Source of the DNA: Tuctoria greenei
Lineage: Eukaryota; Streptophyta; Magnoliopsida; Poales; Poaceae
Assembly: GCA_036927565.1 (NCBI GenBank)
Contig: JAYESD010000003.1
Location: 84,055,311-84,119,310, forward strand
Direction: 5' to 3'
Length of the DNA stretch: 64,000 nucleotides
Positions within the stretch are counted from its first letter, which is position 1, and each line of letters opens with the position of its first letter. Made by a program: the position numbers and the translations under genes. A model generated the notes under the pieces. That model saw nothing but the letters and a program-made list of their open reading frames with translations, made no database searches and was not told the DNA's origin. Below, in pieces: positions 1 to 10,778 of this stretch.

Positions 1-208
1 TTTCTTTAATCACACCATACCAGTCCATATTACCGGTAATGTTATCACCTCTCACAACTACACAAACATTTTGTGTAGTTGGGTTCTTTATTCAAAACAG
101 AAAACCGTTAATGAAGCATCTGGTTAAAACACGTGCTCGATGGTCAGGTCCGTGTGATAGGACATGCCACATATCACTTATATTTCCTTGTTCGTAGAGT
201 TTGTTGAT
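1..208 (-). pseudogene. CACTA tnp2-type transposase exon, partial (old element A, downstream piece)
   Basis: Read on the minus strand, this stretch resembles the part of plant En/Spm (CACTA) tnp2 transposases between the DUF4218 and DUF4216 domains. Visible motifs include HVLSHGPDHRARVL, CFINGFLF, NPTTQN and NMDWYGVIKE. A splice acceptor (AG, complement of 209-210) precedes it, and the exon runs off the window edge. One in-frame TGA lies at complement 92-94, so the gene is dead. The matching upstream exon of the same gene lies at 10529-10778 in the same orientation. The two were therefore probably one gene, split in an intron by element B. The family assignment rests on motif recall from a short segment. 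Confidence 0.62.
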
Positions 209-282
209 CTACATCCAGTTATATACAAAAAAGTAGTCAAAATACAATTTATTGAAAAGGACATCAAGGCAATAGAAACAAA

Positions 283-416
<134 letters not shown>

Positions 417-430
417 CGGAAAACGCGATC

Positions 431-738
431 ATTTGCGACGGCTACATTTATTTGCGACGGCCAGCCATTGCAAATAGATTAAATTGCGACGGCCCGCCTC
501 TGGCCGTCGCAAATAAATTGGCCGTCGCAAATAACATCTTATTTGCGACGGCCGACCATAAAGCCGTCGCAAATAACAACTTATTTGCAACGTCCAACCC
601 TAGGACCGTCGCAACTAAGGTAGTCGTCGCAAATAAATGTTTATTTGTGACGGCTGCTAAAAAGGTCATCGCAAGTAAACTTAATTGCGAAGGCCATATG
701 GTGGGGCCGTCACAATTTAGGAGGTCGTCGCAAATAAG
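431..738. repeat. Left subterminal repeat array (TTGCGACGGC units)
   Basis: About a dozen direct and inverted copies of a motif close to TTATTTGCGACGGC are packed here, many arranged head to head (GCGACGGCC...GGCCGTCGC). The same motif fills 9636-10130 near the other end. In CACTA elements such subterminal repeats bind the TNPA protein. That role is known for maize En/Spm and inferred here. Confidence 0.9.
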
Positions 739-979
739 GGCTTTTATCCCGACCCCGACGGTTCATTCACGTCCACTCAACACACAGCCACGCCGCCCTC
801 CGTGCCCCGCCGCCGCCCCTGCTCGCCGCCCACGGCCTCGCCGCCCCCCCCCCCCCCCCCCCCGGCTCAGCTCACTGTGCCTCGGCCGCCCTGGCCCGCC
901 GCGCACCCGGCCTCGCCGACCCCGGACCACCGCGCCCCCGCTGCGTCCTCGCCGCCCCCGGCCCCCGACGCCTCCTGAG
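739..979 (+). other. GC-rich leader exon of element B, with a 20-C run
   Basis: This very C-rich, CCG-rich segment follows the subterminal array and ends at a plausible splice donor (GAG|GTGAGC, GT at 980-981). It is the likely transcribed 5' leader of the element. A run of 20 C lies at 844-863. The open frames on both strands are compositional (Pro/Arg-rich, or Gly/Arg-rich) and resemble no protein family. From 980 to about 1211 I see only intron-like sequence. Confidence 0.5.
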
Positions 980-1211
980 GTGAGCTCGTTTTTTTCTTTC
1001 ATTTTAGAGTGTGTTTGGAACCCTAGGATCAGAAGGTATGGGATGAATCCATTCTAGATTTTAGGAACAGAATGATTCGATCTCGATGTTTGTTTATATG
1101 GATGGGATGAACCGTGCTTTCTGTTTGATTGGAAGGATGAAAAGGGATGAGATCGAACGACTGATAATTAGGAGGTAGCTAGTTAATATATAAGGTGCGA
1201 GCTAATATGTG

Positions 1212-1830
1212 TTAGAGAGCATCAGGCAGACCATGGTCGTAGCGGTAGAGATCGACGAAGGTGATGAGCTCGACGTTGAAGCGCTTGCCCTCCACCTTCC
1301 GCCGGAGGTAGAACTCGATGAGCTCCTCCTCGGTCGGGTGGAAACGGAACCTCGGCATCACCAAGTCGTCCTCGTGCGAGTCGCCGCCCTCTCCACCCTT
1401 GCCTCCTCCTCCGGCTCCTGATGCTACTGTCGCTGCCGTTGCAGATGCAGCGCCATGATGGCCGATCTCGTGCCTGCCTGCCGTTCTCGTGCATGCCTTT
1501 CTGGGAAGCGATGAACACGCTTCTGCCATCCTGTAAGACGATGAACACGCTGCTGCTGCATTCACCTGTGCACCTAGTCCAGCCCCGCCGCATGCGCGTC
1601 GAGCCTGGCGGCTCGGACGTCACGTCGTTGTGCAGCTGTATCTTGCCGCCACCGTAGTATCGTGATTGCTCCTTGCTCCCCTGCTCATCGAGCTTTGGTT
1701 CCTGGCTCCCCGTTGCTGCTTCCTCCTCAGGCATCCTATGGTGCTCACAGCCTAAGCATCGATCTGTACATGCTGCTCCACCCCGACATTGAGCTGGGCA
1801 ATTCCAAAGTGAAATGAGGGACAGAAGAGA
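1212..1830 (-). pseudogene. Captured NAC transcription-factor fragment (antisense, inside element B)
   Basis: On the minus strand, roughly 1362 down to 1212 encodes the start of a NAC DNA-binding domain. Motifs are FRFHPTEEELIEFYLRRKV (subdomain A) and GKRFNVELITFVDLYRYD (start of subdomain B). The reading stops just after YRYD, near where the first intron of NAC genes usually lies. The conserved Gly of the usual PGFRFHPT motif is Arg here (MPRFRF). Sequence up to about 1830 continues as GC-rich, exon- or UTR-like DNA with a possible Glu-rich leader peptide. Only about 50 of some 150 NAC-domain residues remain, so it cannot make a functional factor. It lies opposite to the transposase genes, as expected for a host fragment picked up by a DNA transposon (transduplication). 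The right-hand limit is approximate. Confidence 0.75.
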
Positions 1831-2873
1831 GATGGTGTGAGGTGTGTAGTTTGTCAAGTTCTATGGTCGCCATTGCACGAACAGGATGACAATGAAATAC
1901 ACCATGATCAGCACTGTTCTCGACACCTGTCTTGGAGTGTGTTCGCTTCCGTTTCCCTCTCGGCAGCGTTGAACCATGAGCCGCCGCAGTCTTCTTGCCC
2001 TGCCACCGCGGCGTGGACCATGCCGGGTTTGGAGGGGCATTATATTCAGTTCTTTGAGTGTTCTAGCTATTTTTATAAAATCGGTCTTGACATAATGCAT
2101 TTTCTTTACATTGCACAGGTCCCCTCCCCACCGTGCACACTTAGATCCACTTCACTGCTCAGGTATGGCACCATCATTCTTCTCATATTGTATATGACAG
2201 AGTACAATACTTTTAGCTGTATATGATGACTTGTTGCTTTTATAGTAGCTGCTCTGATATGTATAATGTTCCAACTGTTTTTTATCAAACTTTTAATGAT
2301 GTAACACATTTTCTTTAGATTTGCATCACCATGTTACTAGTTCAGCCAATGTCAAGTGTGTGATCTAGATGTTGCTACATGATTATGTTTTTTTAGGTTT
2401 AGATAATTTTTTGTCATGCTTTGGTAAATATGTTTATTATGTAGTTTACTAGAATTAATAATTTTCTTCTCTTGTTCTTTTGATTGCGTGAGTGTTTAGA
2501 ATTAATAATTTTTTTTCTATTCTGTTTAGTGTATGTCTGGACTTTAGTGCATTCATATAATGTTTTTGAGTGACTACTTAATATATATAAATAAAGGGGT
2601 TTTGGGCCGGCTCGAACCAACCCGGAAGGGCATGACATGCAATAAGTGTGATCGTGCTATGTAGACCATAGTAGTCAAGGTGACATGAAAGGAAACGGAT
2701 TGGTAAGGACGTCAATGACCCGCGATTGCGTGGACGGTGGAAATGGATGTGGAATTGTCATCTAAGACCAACTTTCCTCTCACTCTTTCTCTTGTTCTTT
2801 CCTCTTTCTTAATTTACATCAAAATGAAAATGAGCAACGTAACCTATAGCAATTTATTACCCGTTTCGGATCA
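1831..2873. other. Intron-like region of element B, no gene seen
   Basis: The first half is mixed GC and may include more captured host sequence, for example the GC-rich block at 1900-2040. From 2050 onward it is T-rich and intron-like. I recognise no protein family on either strand. Confidence 0.4.
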
Positions 2874-2908
2874 GCACGTCTCACATGTCATTGGCATGTG
2901 AGACGTGC
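2874..2908. repeat. Perfect 14-bp hairpin
   Basis: The arms GCACGTCTCACATG (2874-2887) and its exact reverse complement (2895-2908) flank a 7-base loop, TCATTGG. The hairpin lies about 350 bp upstream of the tnp2 coding exon, in the leader or intron region. Its arms contain ACGT cores. Function is unknown. Confidence 0.9.
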
Positions 2909-3225
2909 ATGTTTGGAATTGTCCCTTTTTGTACAGCCTCGGAGTGACCGAGGGGGCATGGCTTGTGACAAGACGCGGGTCCGGATTTGGAGGAGATTTT
3001 GGTGGCGTAACCCTGTTGTCCTCTGCTGCACCATTTTTGGCGTGCAATGGAGAACAGCGGGGTTATGCTGCCGAAATTTCGTTCGAATCCAGATCACACG
3101 TCTCGTCATGAGCACGCTCCGCTCGACCACTCTTGGGTGGGTTTAGGATCTATCTGCCTAGGTTGTAGGGCCGTGACATAACACAACAATACATTAACAA
3201 CAATTTCTTTCGCGTTAAACTGCAG

Positions 3226-6200
3226 AGCCAAACATAGGTGAAGACCGCAGTTGGATGTATACTGGTTGGAAGAGCAGAACTGGTGGTCACTCGGATGAGT
3301 GGTTTATCAAGTTAGATCAATTTTTGGATCGAGCATTTTCGTTGTCAACGGAAGATATGGTGCGGTGCCCATGTACAAAATGCCGGAACACCAAGTTTTT
3401 GAGAAGATTGGAGCTTTCGTTTCACTTATGTCGAAACGATTTCACTCCACATTATGAAGTGTGGACCTTTCACGGCGAGACTAATTCTCGAGTCATAGCC
3501 GAAGTGGATGAGGATGATGATATAACATAGGTTGATAGGATGGATGAGATGCTAGAAGCTCTGGAAGCGGAGGATCCTCTTACAAATGAGGCAGAGAAGT
3601 TCCTCGAGGAGTTGAAGAAATCACAAGAGCCATTGCATGAACACACAGTTGTGATCGTACTTGCTTTCTTGACCAAATTTATGGCAATTAAGTCCAAGTA
3701 CTTTTTTTCCATCAACTGCTACAATAATCTCATGAAATTGATCTGCGATATCCTTCCACAACATCACAATGCGCCAGCCGATATGTATCATTCAAAGATC
3801 AAGATATCTGGTCTCAGTATGAAGTATGAGAAAATCGATGTGTGCCCAGAAAACTGCATGCTATTCTGGAAAGAGCACGCCAATTAGAAGATGTGCTTGA
3901 AATGTGGTAAATCGAGGTATGTCGAAGTTGTTAATGACGATGGCGATAATGTGATGACAGATGTCGCACATAAGCAGCTTCGTTACTTGCCTGTGACACC
4001 TCGGTTGAAGCGGATGTTTCTTTCAAAAAGAACCGCAAGACACATGAGATGGCACAAAGAAGGTAAACGTGAGAACAAAGAATTCTTGACGCATCCTTCC
4101 GACGGTGATGCATGGAAGGCGCTAGACCGTTTCGATCCAGACTTTTCTCGTGATGCGAGGAATGTTTGCATCGGATTAGCGACAGACGGATTCTCACCGT
4201 TCAGTACAAACGCCACACCGTACTCATGTTGGTCCGTCTTTGTCATTCCGTACAACCTGCCACCTCCTTTTTGTACGAAGAACGAGTTCATGTTTCTCAG
4301 CCTCATTGTACCTGGACCTGATCCTCCCGGGTCACGTCTCAACGTGATGTTAAAACCGTTGATTGAAGAATTGAATGTCTTGTGGACAGGAGTCGAAGCG
4401 TACGACAGTTACAAGAATCAAAAATTCAACCTTCGAGCTGCTTATTTGTGGTCCGTCCATGATTTGCCAGCATACGGCATGTTTTCCGGATGGAGCACTC
4501 ACGGTCGTCTGACGTGTCCGATATGTGCTTCAGACACGGATTTCTTTCGACTAACTCATGGAGGCAAAATATTTTACTTCGATTGTCACAGACGTTGGCT
4601 GCCCTCGAATCATATATTTAGGCAGCAGAGGCATGTCTTTCGAAAGAATACTGTTGTCACTAAAGGACCACCGAAGCGTCTCAACAGGTCAGAAATTTCT
4701 GATATGTTGGATAAACTGGTGCCTGATGAAGGTCGCCCAAGCTGTTTCGTAGGTTATGGAGAAAAACACAATTGGACTCACATATGTGGACTTTGGGAGC
4801 TACCGTATGGAAGTCGTTGATTCTAATGCACAACACTGATGTCATGCATCAGGAGCGTAACATGAGCGTAAGTATCATAAGCACCTGCATGGATATGCCT
4901 GGCAAAACGAAAGACAATTACAAAGCTAGACTAGATTTGGCAGACATTTGTCACCGTCCAACTCTTGAAATTTCTGAAAGTGGTGGAAAGCCACGTGCTT
5001 CTTTCTGTCTTCGATCGAAAGAAAAGAAAGAAGTTATGAAATGGATGAAAACTTTGAAATTCCCAGATGGTTATGCAGCTAGCCTGAAACGAGCCGTAAA
5101 TGTTAACACAGGAAACCTCACTGGGTTGAAGAGTCATGATTATCACATTATAATGGAAAGACTCTTACATGTTATGTTTCGAGGCTATCTAGATGATGTG
5201 GTGTGGAAGGTTTTAGCCAAGCTCAGCTATTTCTATAGACAACTTTGTGCTAAATAAATCAAGATCGAGATGATGGATAAGTTAGAGAAGGAGATACCCA
5301 TACTTTTATGTAAGATGGAAAATTTTTTTCCACCGGTTTTCTTCAATCCAATGCAACATCTGCTTATCCATCTTCCATTCGAAGCTAAAGTTGGCGGTCC
5401 TGTGCAATATAGGTGGATGCATCACATTGAAAGAGCACTACGATATCTGAAACCAATGGTTGGCAATAGGGCAACGGTGGAAGGGTGCATCGCTGAAACA
5501 TATGCTCTTAAGGAAGTAGGATACTTTTCAAGTGTCTACTTTGCGGAAGAAAACAATATCAATACTTCAGCGATGCGGTACAATGTGGACGAAACACCCC
5601 CTCTAAGCGACTTTTCCATTTTTCAAACGAGAGGCACCACCGTTGGTAGCTACACAACCTACGTGCGATCGGAACATGAAAGGACTGTTGCTTTACTCTA
5701 CATGTACGCAAATATAGAAGGCATGCAGGAATACTTCGAGTAAGTGTTTGTCCTACATTTATGCTAATTGACATATTTTGCTACGCATGTACTCTAAAAG
5801 ATGTTTTTTCATGCTCAGCGAGTTCCACAGACAATGTTGGCCACATAGGCATCAACTTACGGCCAAACAAGTAAAAGTGATGCAAAAAGATGGAATAAAT
5901 GGGGGGCAGACTTTCCTATCCTGGTTTTGAGATTATGTAATATTCTCTCGTCTTCTATATATTATAAATTACTATTATTAAAGAAGTATTATTTTAACTC
6001 ACGATCATTTATGACAGTGTCGGACTCACAATGTCCATGAAGATTTGCGGCAGCTATCTTATGGATTGGTTAGAAGCTATGGTCGATATGACGTAAATGG
6101 CTTCCGATACCGTACAACTCATTTTGAAGCTCTTCGTCCTCTCGCAGCAACATCAAATTCCGATGTTGTGACGAGAGAAATGGACACTCAAGGGAATTTA

Positions 6201-6735
6201 ACCGATTATTATGGAATCATTAACAAAATACTCGAATTTACTTTTATCAGAAATAAAACCCTTCTAGTTGTCTTCTTTGACTGTGACTGGTTTGATCGCA
6301 CTCATGGAACTTGAGAAAACCAATTTGGAATGGTGGAAGTGAAACATAAGGACCGACTACGAGGTTATGATACATTTGTTCTTGCACATCAAGTTGAACA
6401 AAGTGTATTATCTACCTTATCCATGCACGAAGCTCAGTGCTTGGTGGGTGGTATATAAGGCGAATCCTCGTGAGCGGCTGTATACTCCGAGGGATGATGG
6501 TTACCATGATAGCGAAGACGTTGAATAAGTGTACCAAGAAGAAGAGTTGCCAGACACTTTTATCATCGAGCTTGGTGCAGGACTCGATCAATTAGTTGGA
6601 GAAGTTGAGGACGTTGAAAATGTAGAGGCAGATGATATGCAAAAATGAAAATTAGAACAGGCCACGATGGAAGATCGTTGGGCTGGTTTAAGGAGTAGGG
6701 CACAGGCACATGACAATGATGTTGATGAATTTTGA
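3226..6735 (+). pseudogene. tnp2-type (TNPD-like) transposase of element B, degenerate
   Basis: The order of domains is that of plant CACTA transposases. A Transpos_assoc-like N-terminus lies at about 3243-3480 (WMYTGWK..., CPCTKCRN zinc motif). The tnp2/Transposase_21 core is at about 4000-4800 (YDSYKNQKFNLRAAYLWSVHD, GWSTHGRLTCPICASDT). DUF4218 is at about 5060-5560 (FFNPMQHLLIHLP, GPVQYRWMHHIERALR) and DUF4216 at about 6090-6400 (GFRYRTTHFEALRP, VVFFDCDWFD). The exon starts after an AG at 3224-3225. Introns at 5740-5818 and about 5937-6017 have GT-AG ends. Disruptions are in-frame stops at 3528-3530, 3885-3887, 5255-5257, 5928-5930 and 6312-6314, later stops in the tail, and a frameshift between 4772 and 4820. 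It is a clear family member but dead. The protein would normally cut the element ends. Confidence 0.88.
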
Positions 6736-6825
6736 AAGTGACTACAAATAATGCTTTCTTGAAGATAGTAACATGAATTTTGTATATTTTATTTGCATAT
6801 TTACTGACTATCTAATTAAAATAGG

Positions 6826-9473
6826 ATGGCATCAAATAAGGGTAAGAAGGTGCCGCCGACGAGGGGGTTCTGCCCCTCTAGACCCAAGGACGCTTTCGTT
6901 GGTGCCCCGTCGACTGGCAGCAGACGCTCTCAGCTGCTGGGGCACGTTCAGACCAGTTCTAGAGCTTCGTCACAGGTAAATTTCACTCATTTTTGACAAA
7001 TTCTTTAAATTCAATTTCACATTAAACTTACTTATGAATCATTTGAATGTTGTAGTCCTCACCGGCTGACTTAGAGGCTGCGGCGCCAGTTGACCGTGGC
7101 TACCCTTCGGTGAGCCAGCCCTCGGCCGGCCAGCCCCCGACTGGCGATCCTTCTGTTCCTGAGGCTTCTGACTCGGCTAGTGAGGAGCCGTCTGGGTCAC
7201 CTAACGTGGCGCCCCAGCAGACGCGGAGGACGAGGAGGACTCACTTTATCAGTCCTCCTGCGGTCCCTTCAGAGAGGATCGTGATTCGTCCAGTTGGAGA
7301 CAGGTAATAAAAATTATAGTGTTTAATTTTAGTTTCTTTTGGTTAATTAAGTAATCAATCAATAAATATCTTGCAGGGTTTGGGATGACACGTCTTTCAC
7401 CGGTGAGAGACACCACAGACCGGTGAACGAGGTCCTCGCGTCCTTAGTGCGTTTGCACTGTCCCGGGGTCATTGACGGGGTGCCTGCTCTTTCGTGGGAG
7501 ACCACGCACGTGTCCATCATCAGGAGCACAACAACCTTCAAGAGGCCGTATGGGCCGATTTTATGGTAAGTATGTTAAAAAAAAGTTTCTAAGTTTCAAC
7601 TCTTAAACTCTTTTAGTGAACATATCTTCAATATATTCTTTATTGCAGGCAAAATATACTTTAGAGGACCCGAATGACCATCGCCAGTTTGAGGATGCGA
7701 GGTGAGTGTTTCACTACAGCGCTGCCAAGGCGCTTCAACAAGCTTTGTCGAACGCCCGTGTTCAAATTATTAATGAGCACTTGAAGGCGAACCAGCAGCC
7801 TGTGCTACACTTCTGGCAAGCAAGCGAGATGCACCTGACGGAGGAGGAGTACGCGCAGGTACGTGGAGTGTAGTGAGTATTTTTTTTTTTTGATAATTTC
7901 CCCGATGGTATTTTTAACGACTTCCAACTATGTGCAGGGCCACGTGAGCTGGTTGCAGGGTCGGACCGATGCATTTCGGGCCCTTTGTCACTACTGGGCT
8001 AGCGATGAGTTTAAAGCTAAGTCCGAGAACGCTCGAGACTGCAGAGGGGTCGAGGGGAAGAGCAGGCACGGGCAAGATAACCACTTGTGTTTAGCTAAAC
8101 GCATGGTAAGTGTGTGTAACTTATGTTTATATATTCATAATATATTGTTCGTACTAACACGTATTGACAGGAGTGCAAGACGGGGGTGTCGCCGACCCCT
8201 GCTGGGATCTGGAAGAGAGGTCACAGGGACCCTTCTCAGCCGACGAGGTGCAGTCAGGCTGCAGCCGAGCGATTGGTATGTTTAGAAATCATTCATAGTA
8301 AATATAACTCTATAAATTGTTGAACTTACACGGTTTTCTTGTTTTGCAGGCTAAGTATAGGGAGGAGGCTAGGAAGATACACGGCGAGGATTTCTATTGG
8401 AAACGTCAACCAATCGATCCTCAAGCCGCGTATGCAAGCGGTGGTGGAAAAGCACACGGAAGGTGAGTTTACAAGTCATTTTATCATTTTCAATTCAAAG
8501 TATTCTAGATATTTCAATTTCATATTACTGACTCTTTTTTATAGGCTCGCCATATTCGACAAAGTTGTCGACTCGAGGGCAGGGAGACCTGCGAGAGGCA
8601 GCTCCAAGCAGGCTTCTTCGGTAGGCACGACTAGTCGTCGCGCCTTGCAGAGGGACAATGAGATGCAGTCCCTCTTCTGGCAACAGGAGGAGTCGGATTG
8701 CCAAAGGATCGCGATGGAGGCCACGATCCAAACCCAGGCAGCAGCGTTGGCACAGATGTGGGAAGCAATGGAGGTAACCAAATAAAAACTAAAGTTCTCA
8801 TTAATTCAGCGTAAATGACTTACTAATATATAGCATTTAATGTTTGCAATGACAGGCTATGGCTCGGGCGCAAGGTCTGGGGATCCAGCTACCGGTACTA
8901 CTACCGGTCCTTCTAGGCGATCCTTCTTCTGCGGGTCAGGTAATTTTCTATGTAATCCTTCTTCTTCAGCGTAAAAAGATTGAGATAGAAGAAAGAGGGA
9001 GATAGTTAGATAGAAGAAAAGGATCGAGATAGAAGAAAGAAAGAGAGAAGAAAAAGAGAGACATAAGAAAGAGTGAAAGATAGTTAGAGTAGGAGGGGAA
9101 TGAAGAGAGAGAGTAAGATGTAGATGGAGATAGAGAGAGGGAAAGATGAGGGAGGGAGATGTAGATGGAGATAGAGGAAAAAGGATAGCAATAAGCAGAT
9201 AGAGTGAGAGAGAAATATACAGTGAGAGAGAAATAAAGAAATGAAAGAGAGAGGAAGAGAGGGGGATCTAAATGAGGATAGAGGGAGAGGAAGGGAGGGA
9301 GACAGATGTTGATGCATTTATATTCTAACTCTAAGTTTCATTAACTGCAGGGATCCGCAAAGGCTGCACAAACGCCGTCGCCGTCGCTACCGCCACCTGG
9401 AATGAGGCGCGACGACGACTTTGACTTCGGAGGTGGCTCTGGAGGTGGATACGGAGGTCAAACGGGCGAGTGA
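6826..9473 (+). pseudogene. TNPA-like protein of element B, ten exons, one nonsense codon
   Basis: Ten exons with GT-AG introns can be laid out: 6826-6975, 7056-7303, 7377-7565, 7649-7858, 7938-8105, 8171-8275, 8350-8462, 8545-8773, 8856-8939 and 9351-9473. The start ATG (MASNKGKKVPPTRGF) follows the tnp2 stop by 90 bp, and the end is a Gly-rich tail (DDFDFGGGSGGGYGG) with TGA at 9471-9473. The middle resembles the plant Ptta/En/Spm transposase family: VWDDTSFTGERHH, VFHYSAAKALQQAL, WLQGRTDAFRALCHYW, GVSPTPAGIWKRGHRD. The C-terminal part, rich in Gln and Glu (NEMQSLFWQQEE), is probably a coiled coil. A TGA at 7703-7705 replaces what is usually Trp before VFHYSA, and the exon 3-4 junction appears off by one base. 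TNPA proteins bind subterminal repeats, here presumably the TTGCGACGGC arrays. Confidence 0.75.
8975..9305. repeat. Purine-rich (GA) tract in the last intron of the TNPA-like gene
   Basis: About 330 bases on the plus strand are almost entirely A and G with scattered T, built from AGAGA, GAAAG and GATAGA words. It fills most of the intron between exons ending at 8939 and starting at 9351. The long minus-strand frame here is only low-complexity Ser/Leu/Pro. Confidence 0.85.
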
Positions 9474-9635
9474 GCCCATGTTTAGTTTGTTGATGTTAAT
9501 GCGATGTTTGGATGATGTGTGTGATGTGTTTTGAAACTGTTTGTGATTTGTTTGTTGAATATTGCCTGTTTTGTGATCTGGCCATCGAGCCAGTTAGTAT
9601 TTTCAGTTTTTTTTTTTTAAAAAAATAAAAAACCT

Positions 9636-10130
9636 TATTTGCGACGGCTTTTTATACAGTACCGTCGCAAATAAGGTTCCAGGCCGTCGCAATTAAGCCA
9701 CTGCTATTTGCAACGGCCAGGCTGTCACAAATAAAGATTAATTGTGACGGCTAGGCCGTCGCAAATAGCAGTGTGGGTCCCGGGGGAGGACACATGGGCC
9801 CTACCGGCTGAACTTATTTGCGACGTCCTAGCCGTCGCAAATAAGTGCCTCTATTTGCGATGGCCCGGCCATCGCAAATAAACTTTAGTTGCGACGGCCC
9901 GACCGTCGTAAATACTGCCGCGGGGCCCACCGGCCCACGACACTAACTTGCGACGACCGCTGCTAGCCGTCGCAATTAAGCTTCTTTGCGATGGTGGCCG
10001 TCGCAAATAAGCTGAATTGCGACGACTTATTTGCGACGGCCAAAAACCGTCGCAAATAAGTAAAGCTGTCGCAAATTGCTTATTTGCGACGGCATATGGC
10101 TTATTTGCGACGGCCCTGGCCGTCGCAAAT
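9636..10130. repeat. Right subterminal repeat array (TTGCGACGGC units)
   Basis: At least fifteen direct and inverted copies of the motif also seen at 431-738 occur here. Some are degenerate (TTGCAACGGC, TTGTGACGGC). The array follows the 3' end of the TNPA-like gene after a T-rich and A-rich stretch at 9608-9632, and marks the right subterminal region of element B. Confidence 0.9.
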
Positions 10131-10143
10131 CGTCAAGTATACT

Positions 10144-10229
10144 CTATTCTGTAGCCAGGTTGTTTTGGTGTACTGAGACATAGGAGCCAATGTCATGTTC
10201 ACCAAAACGACAAGGCTACCAGAATATAG
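10144..10229. repeat. Imperfect palindrome next to the right end of element B
   Basis: The left arm (10144-10170, CTATTCTGTAGCC...GTTTTGGTG) and right arm (10200-10229, CACCAAAAC...GGCTACCAGAATATAG) are inverted copies with a few mismatches around a 29-base loop. The left arm contains TATTCTGTAGCCAG, which echoes the terminal inverted repeat. The end may therefore have been built by duplication of the terminus or by a small nested element. Confidence 0.75.
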
Positions 10230-10258
10230 TAATCTATAGCTTTCTACAGAATATACCT
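10227..10258 (-). repeat. Right terminal inverted repeat of element B
   Basis: The reverse complement starts AGGTATATTCTGTAG and matches 385-416 at 29 of 32 positions. Four bases (TCCC) separate it from the (TA)n run beginning at 10263. Confidence 0.85.
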
Positions 10259-10259
10259 T

Positions 10260-10262
<3 letters not shown>

Positions 10263-10348
<86 letters not shown>
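10263..10348. repeat. (TA)n microsatellite, right half of the insertion target
   Basis: An uninterrupted run of about 43 TA units lies directly right of element B. It mirrors the run at 316-383. From 10349 to 10528 the sequence is intron-like, with nothing recognisable. Confidence 0.95.
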
Positions 10349-10350
<2 letters not shown>

Positions 10351-10528
10351 AACTCATACACTCGAACCAGCATACAAGTTGCTCCTTATGTTGTTTCTCA
10401 AAATTACATGGACCAACATTTTTTGTCAATTCCATATGCTCACTGGTTTGAAAAAAAAGGGCTAGAATGGGATTAAAAAATTATGAAATTGCATTCTGCA
10501 ATAAGAGAAAATTTGCGAATCATCTTAC

Positions 10529-10778
10529 TTGACCCATGGAATGACCTCATCACAGTTTTTTAGTATGTAGTGTCTCATCTGCTCCATTTGAATCCTATCA
10601 ATTAATTCAATAGTATATCCTTTCTTGCTATAGTCAATGTTACCAAATACGCTCAGCCCAGATGGTGGTTCATTCACTGAAGTGCTTTGATGACGCTCTG
10701 GACGACTCAACTTGGTATTTATGTCTTCCAAGAAGCGAGATAAAAATGTCATGAACTCCTCAGTATATGTCCCTATGC
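10529..10778 (-). pseudogene. CACTA tnp2-type transposase exon, partial (old element A, upstream piece)
   Basis: On the minus strand this encodes the C-terminal part of DUF4218 of a CACTA transposase (EEFMTFLSRFLEDI, KLSRPERHQ, HYILKNCDEVIPWV). It ends at a splice donor (GT, complement of 10527-10528). In element B's own tnp2 gene an intron lies at the equivalent point. The next exon of this gene is at 1-208. The upstream end joins copia gag sequence at about 10778, so the rest of the transposase has been lost there. Confidence 0.7.

Noticed and set aside
431..738. Regularly repeated short words resembling a CRISPR array
   Set aside because: The words occur in both orientations with irregular spacing and no unique spacers, and they recur at the other end of the element. 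They are CACTA subterminal repeats.
763..1002. GC-rich open frames in the leader of element B
   Set aside because: Only Gly/Arg/Pro/Ala composition, present on both strands, with no motif. Treated as noncoding leader.
1012..1165. Possible MITE starting GTGTGTTTGGAACC
   Set aside because: The start resembles ends of some hAT or Harbinger MITEs, but I found no inverted partner or target duplication.
9084..9317. Minus-strand frame in the purine tract
   Set aside because: Low-complexity Ser/Leu/Pro from a CT-rich strand. The region is an intron of the TNPA-like gene.
10101..10465. Open frames over the right (TA)n run
   Set aside because: Tyr-Ile repeats from the microsatellite only.
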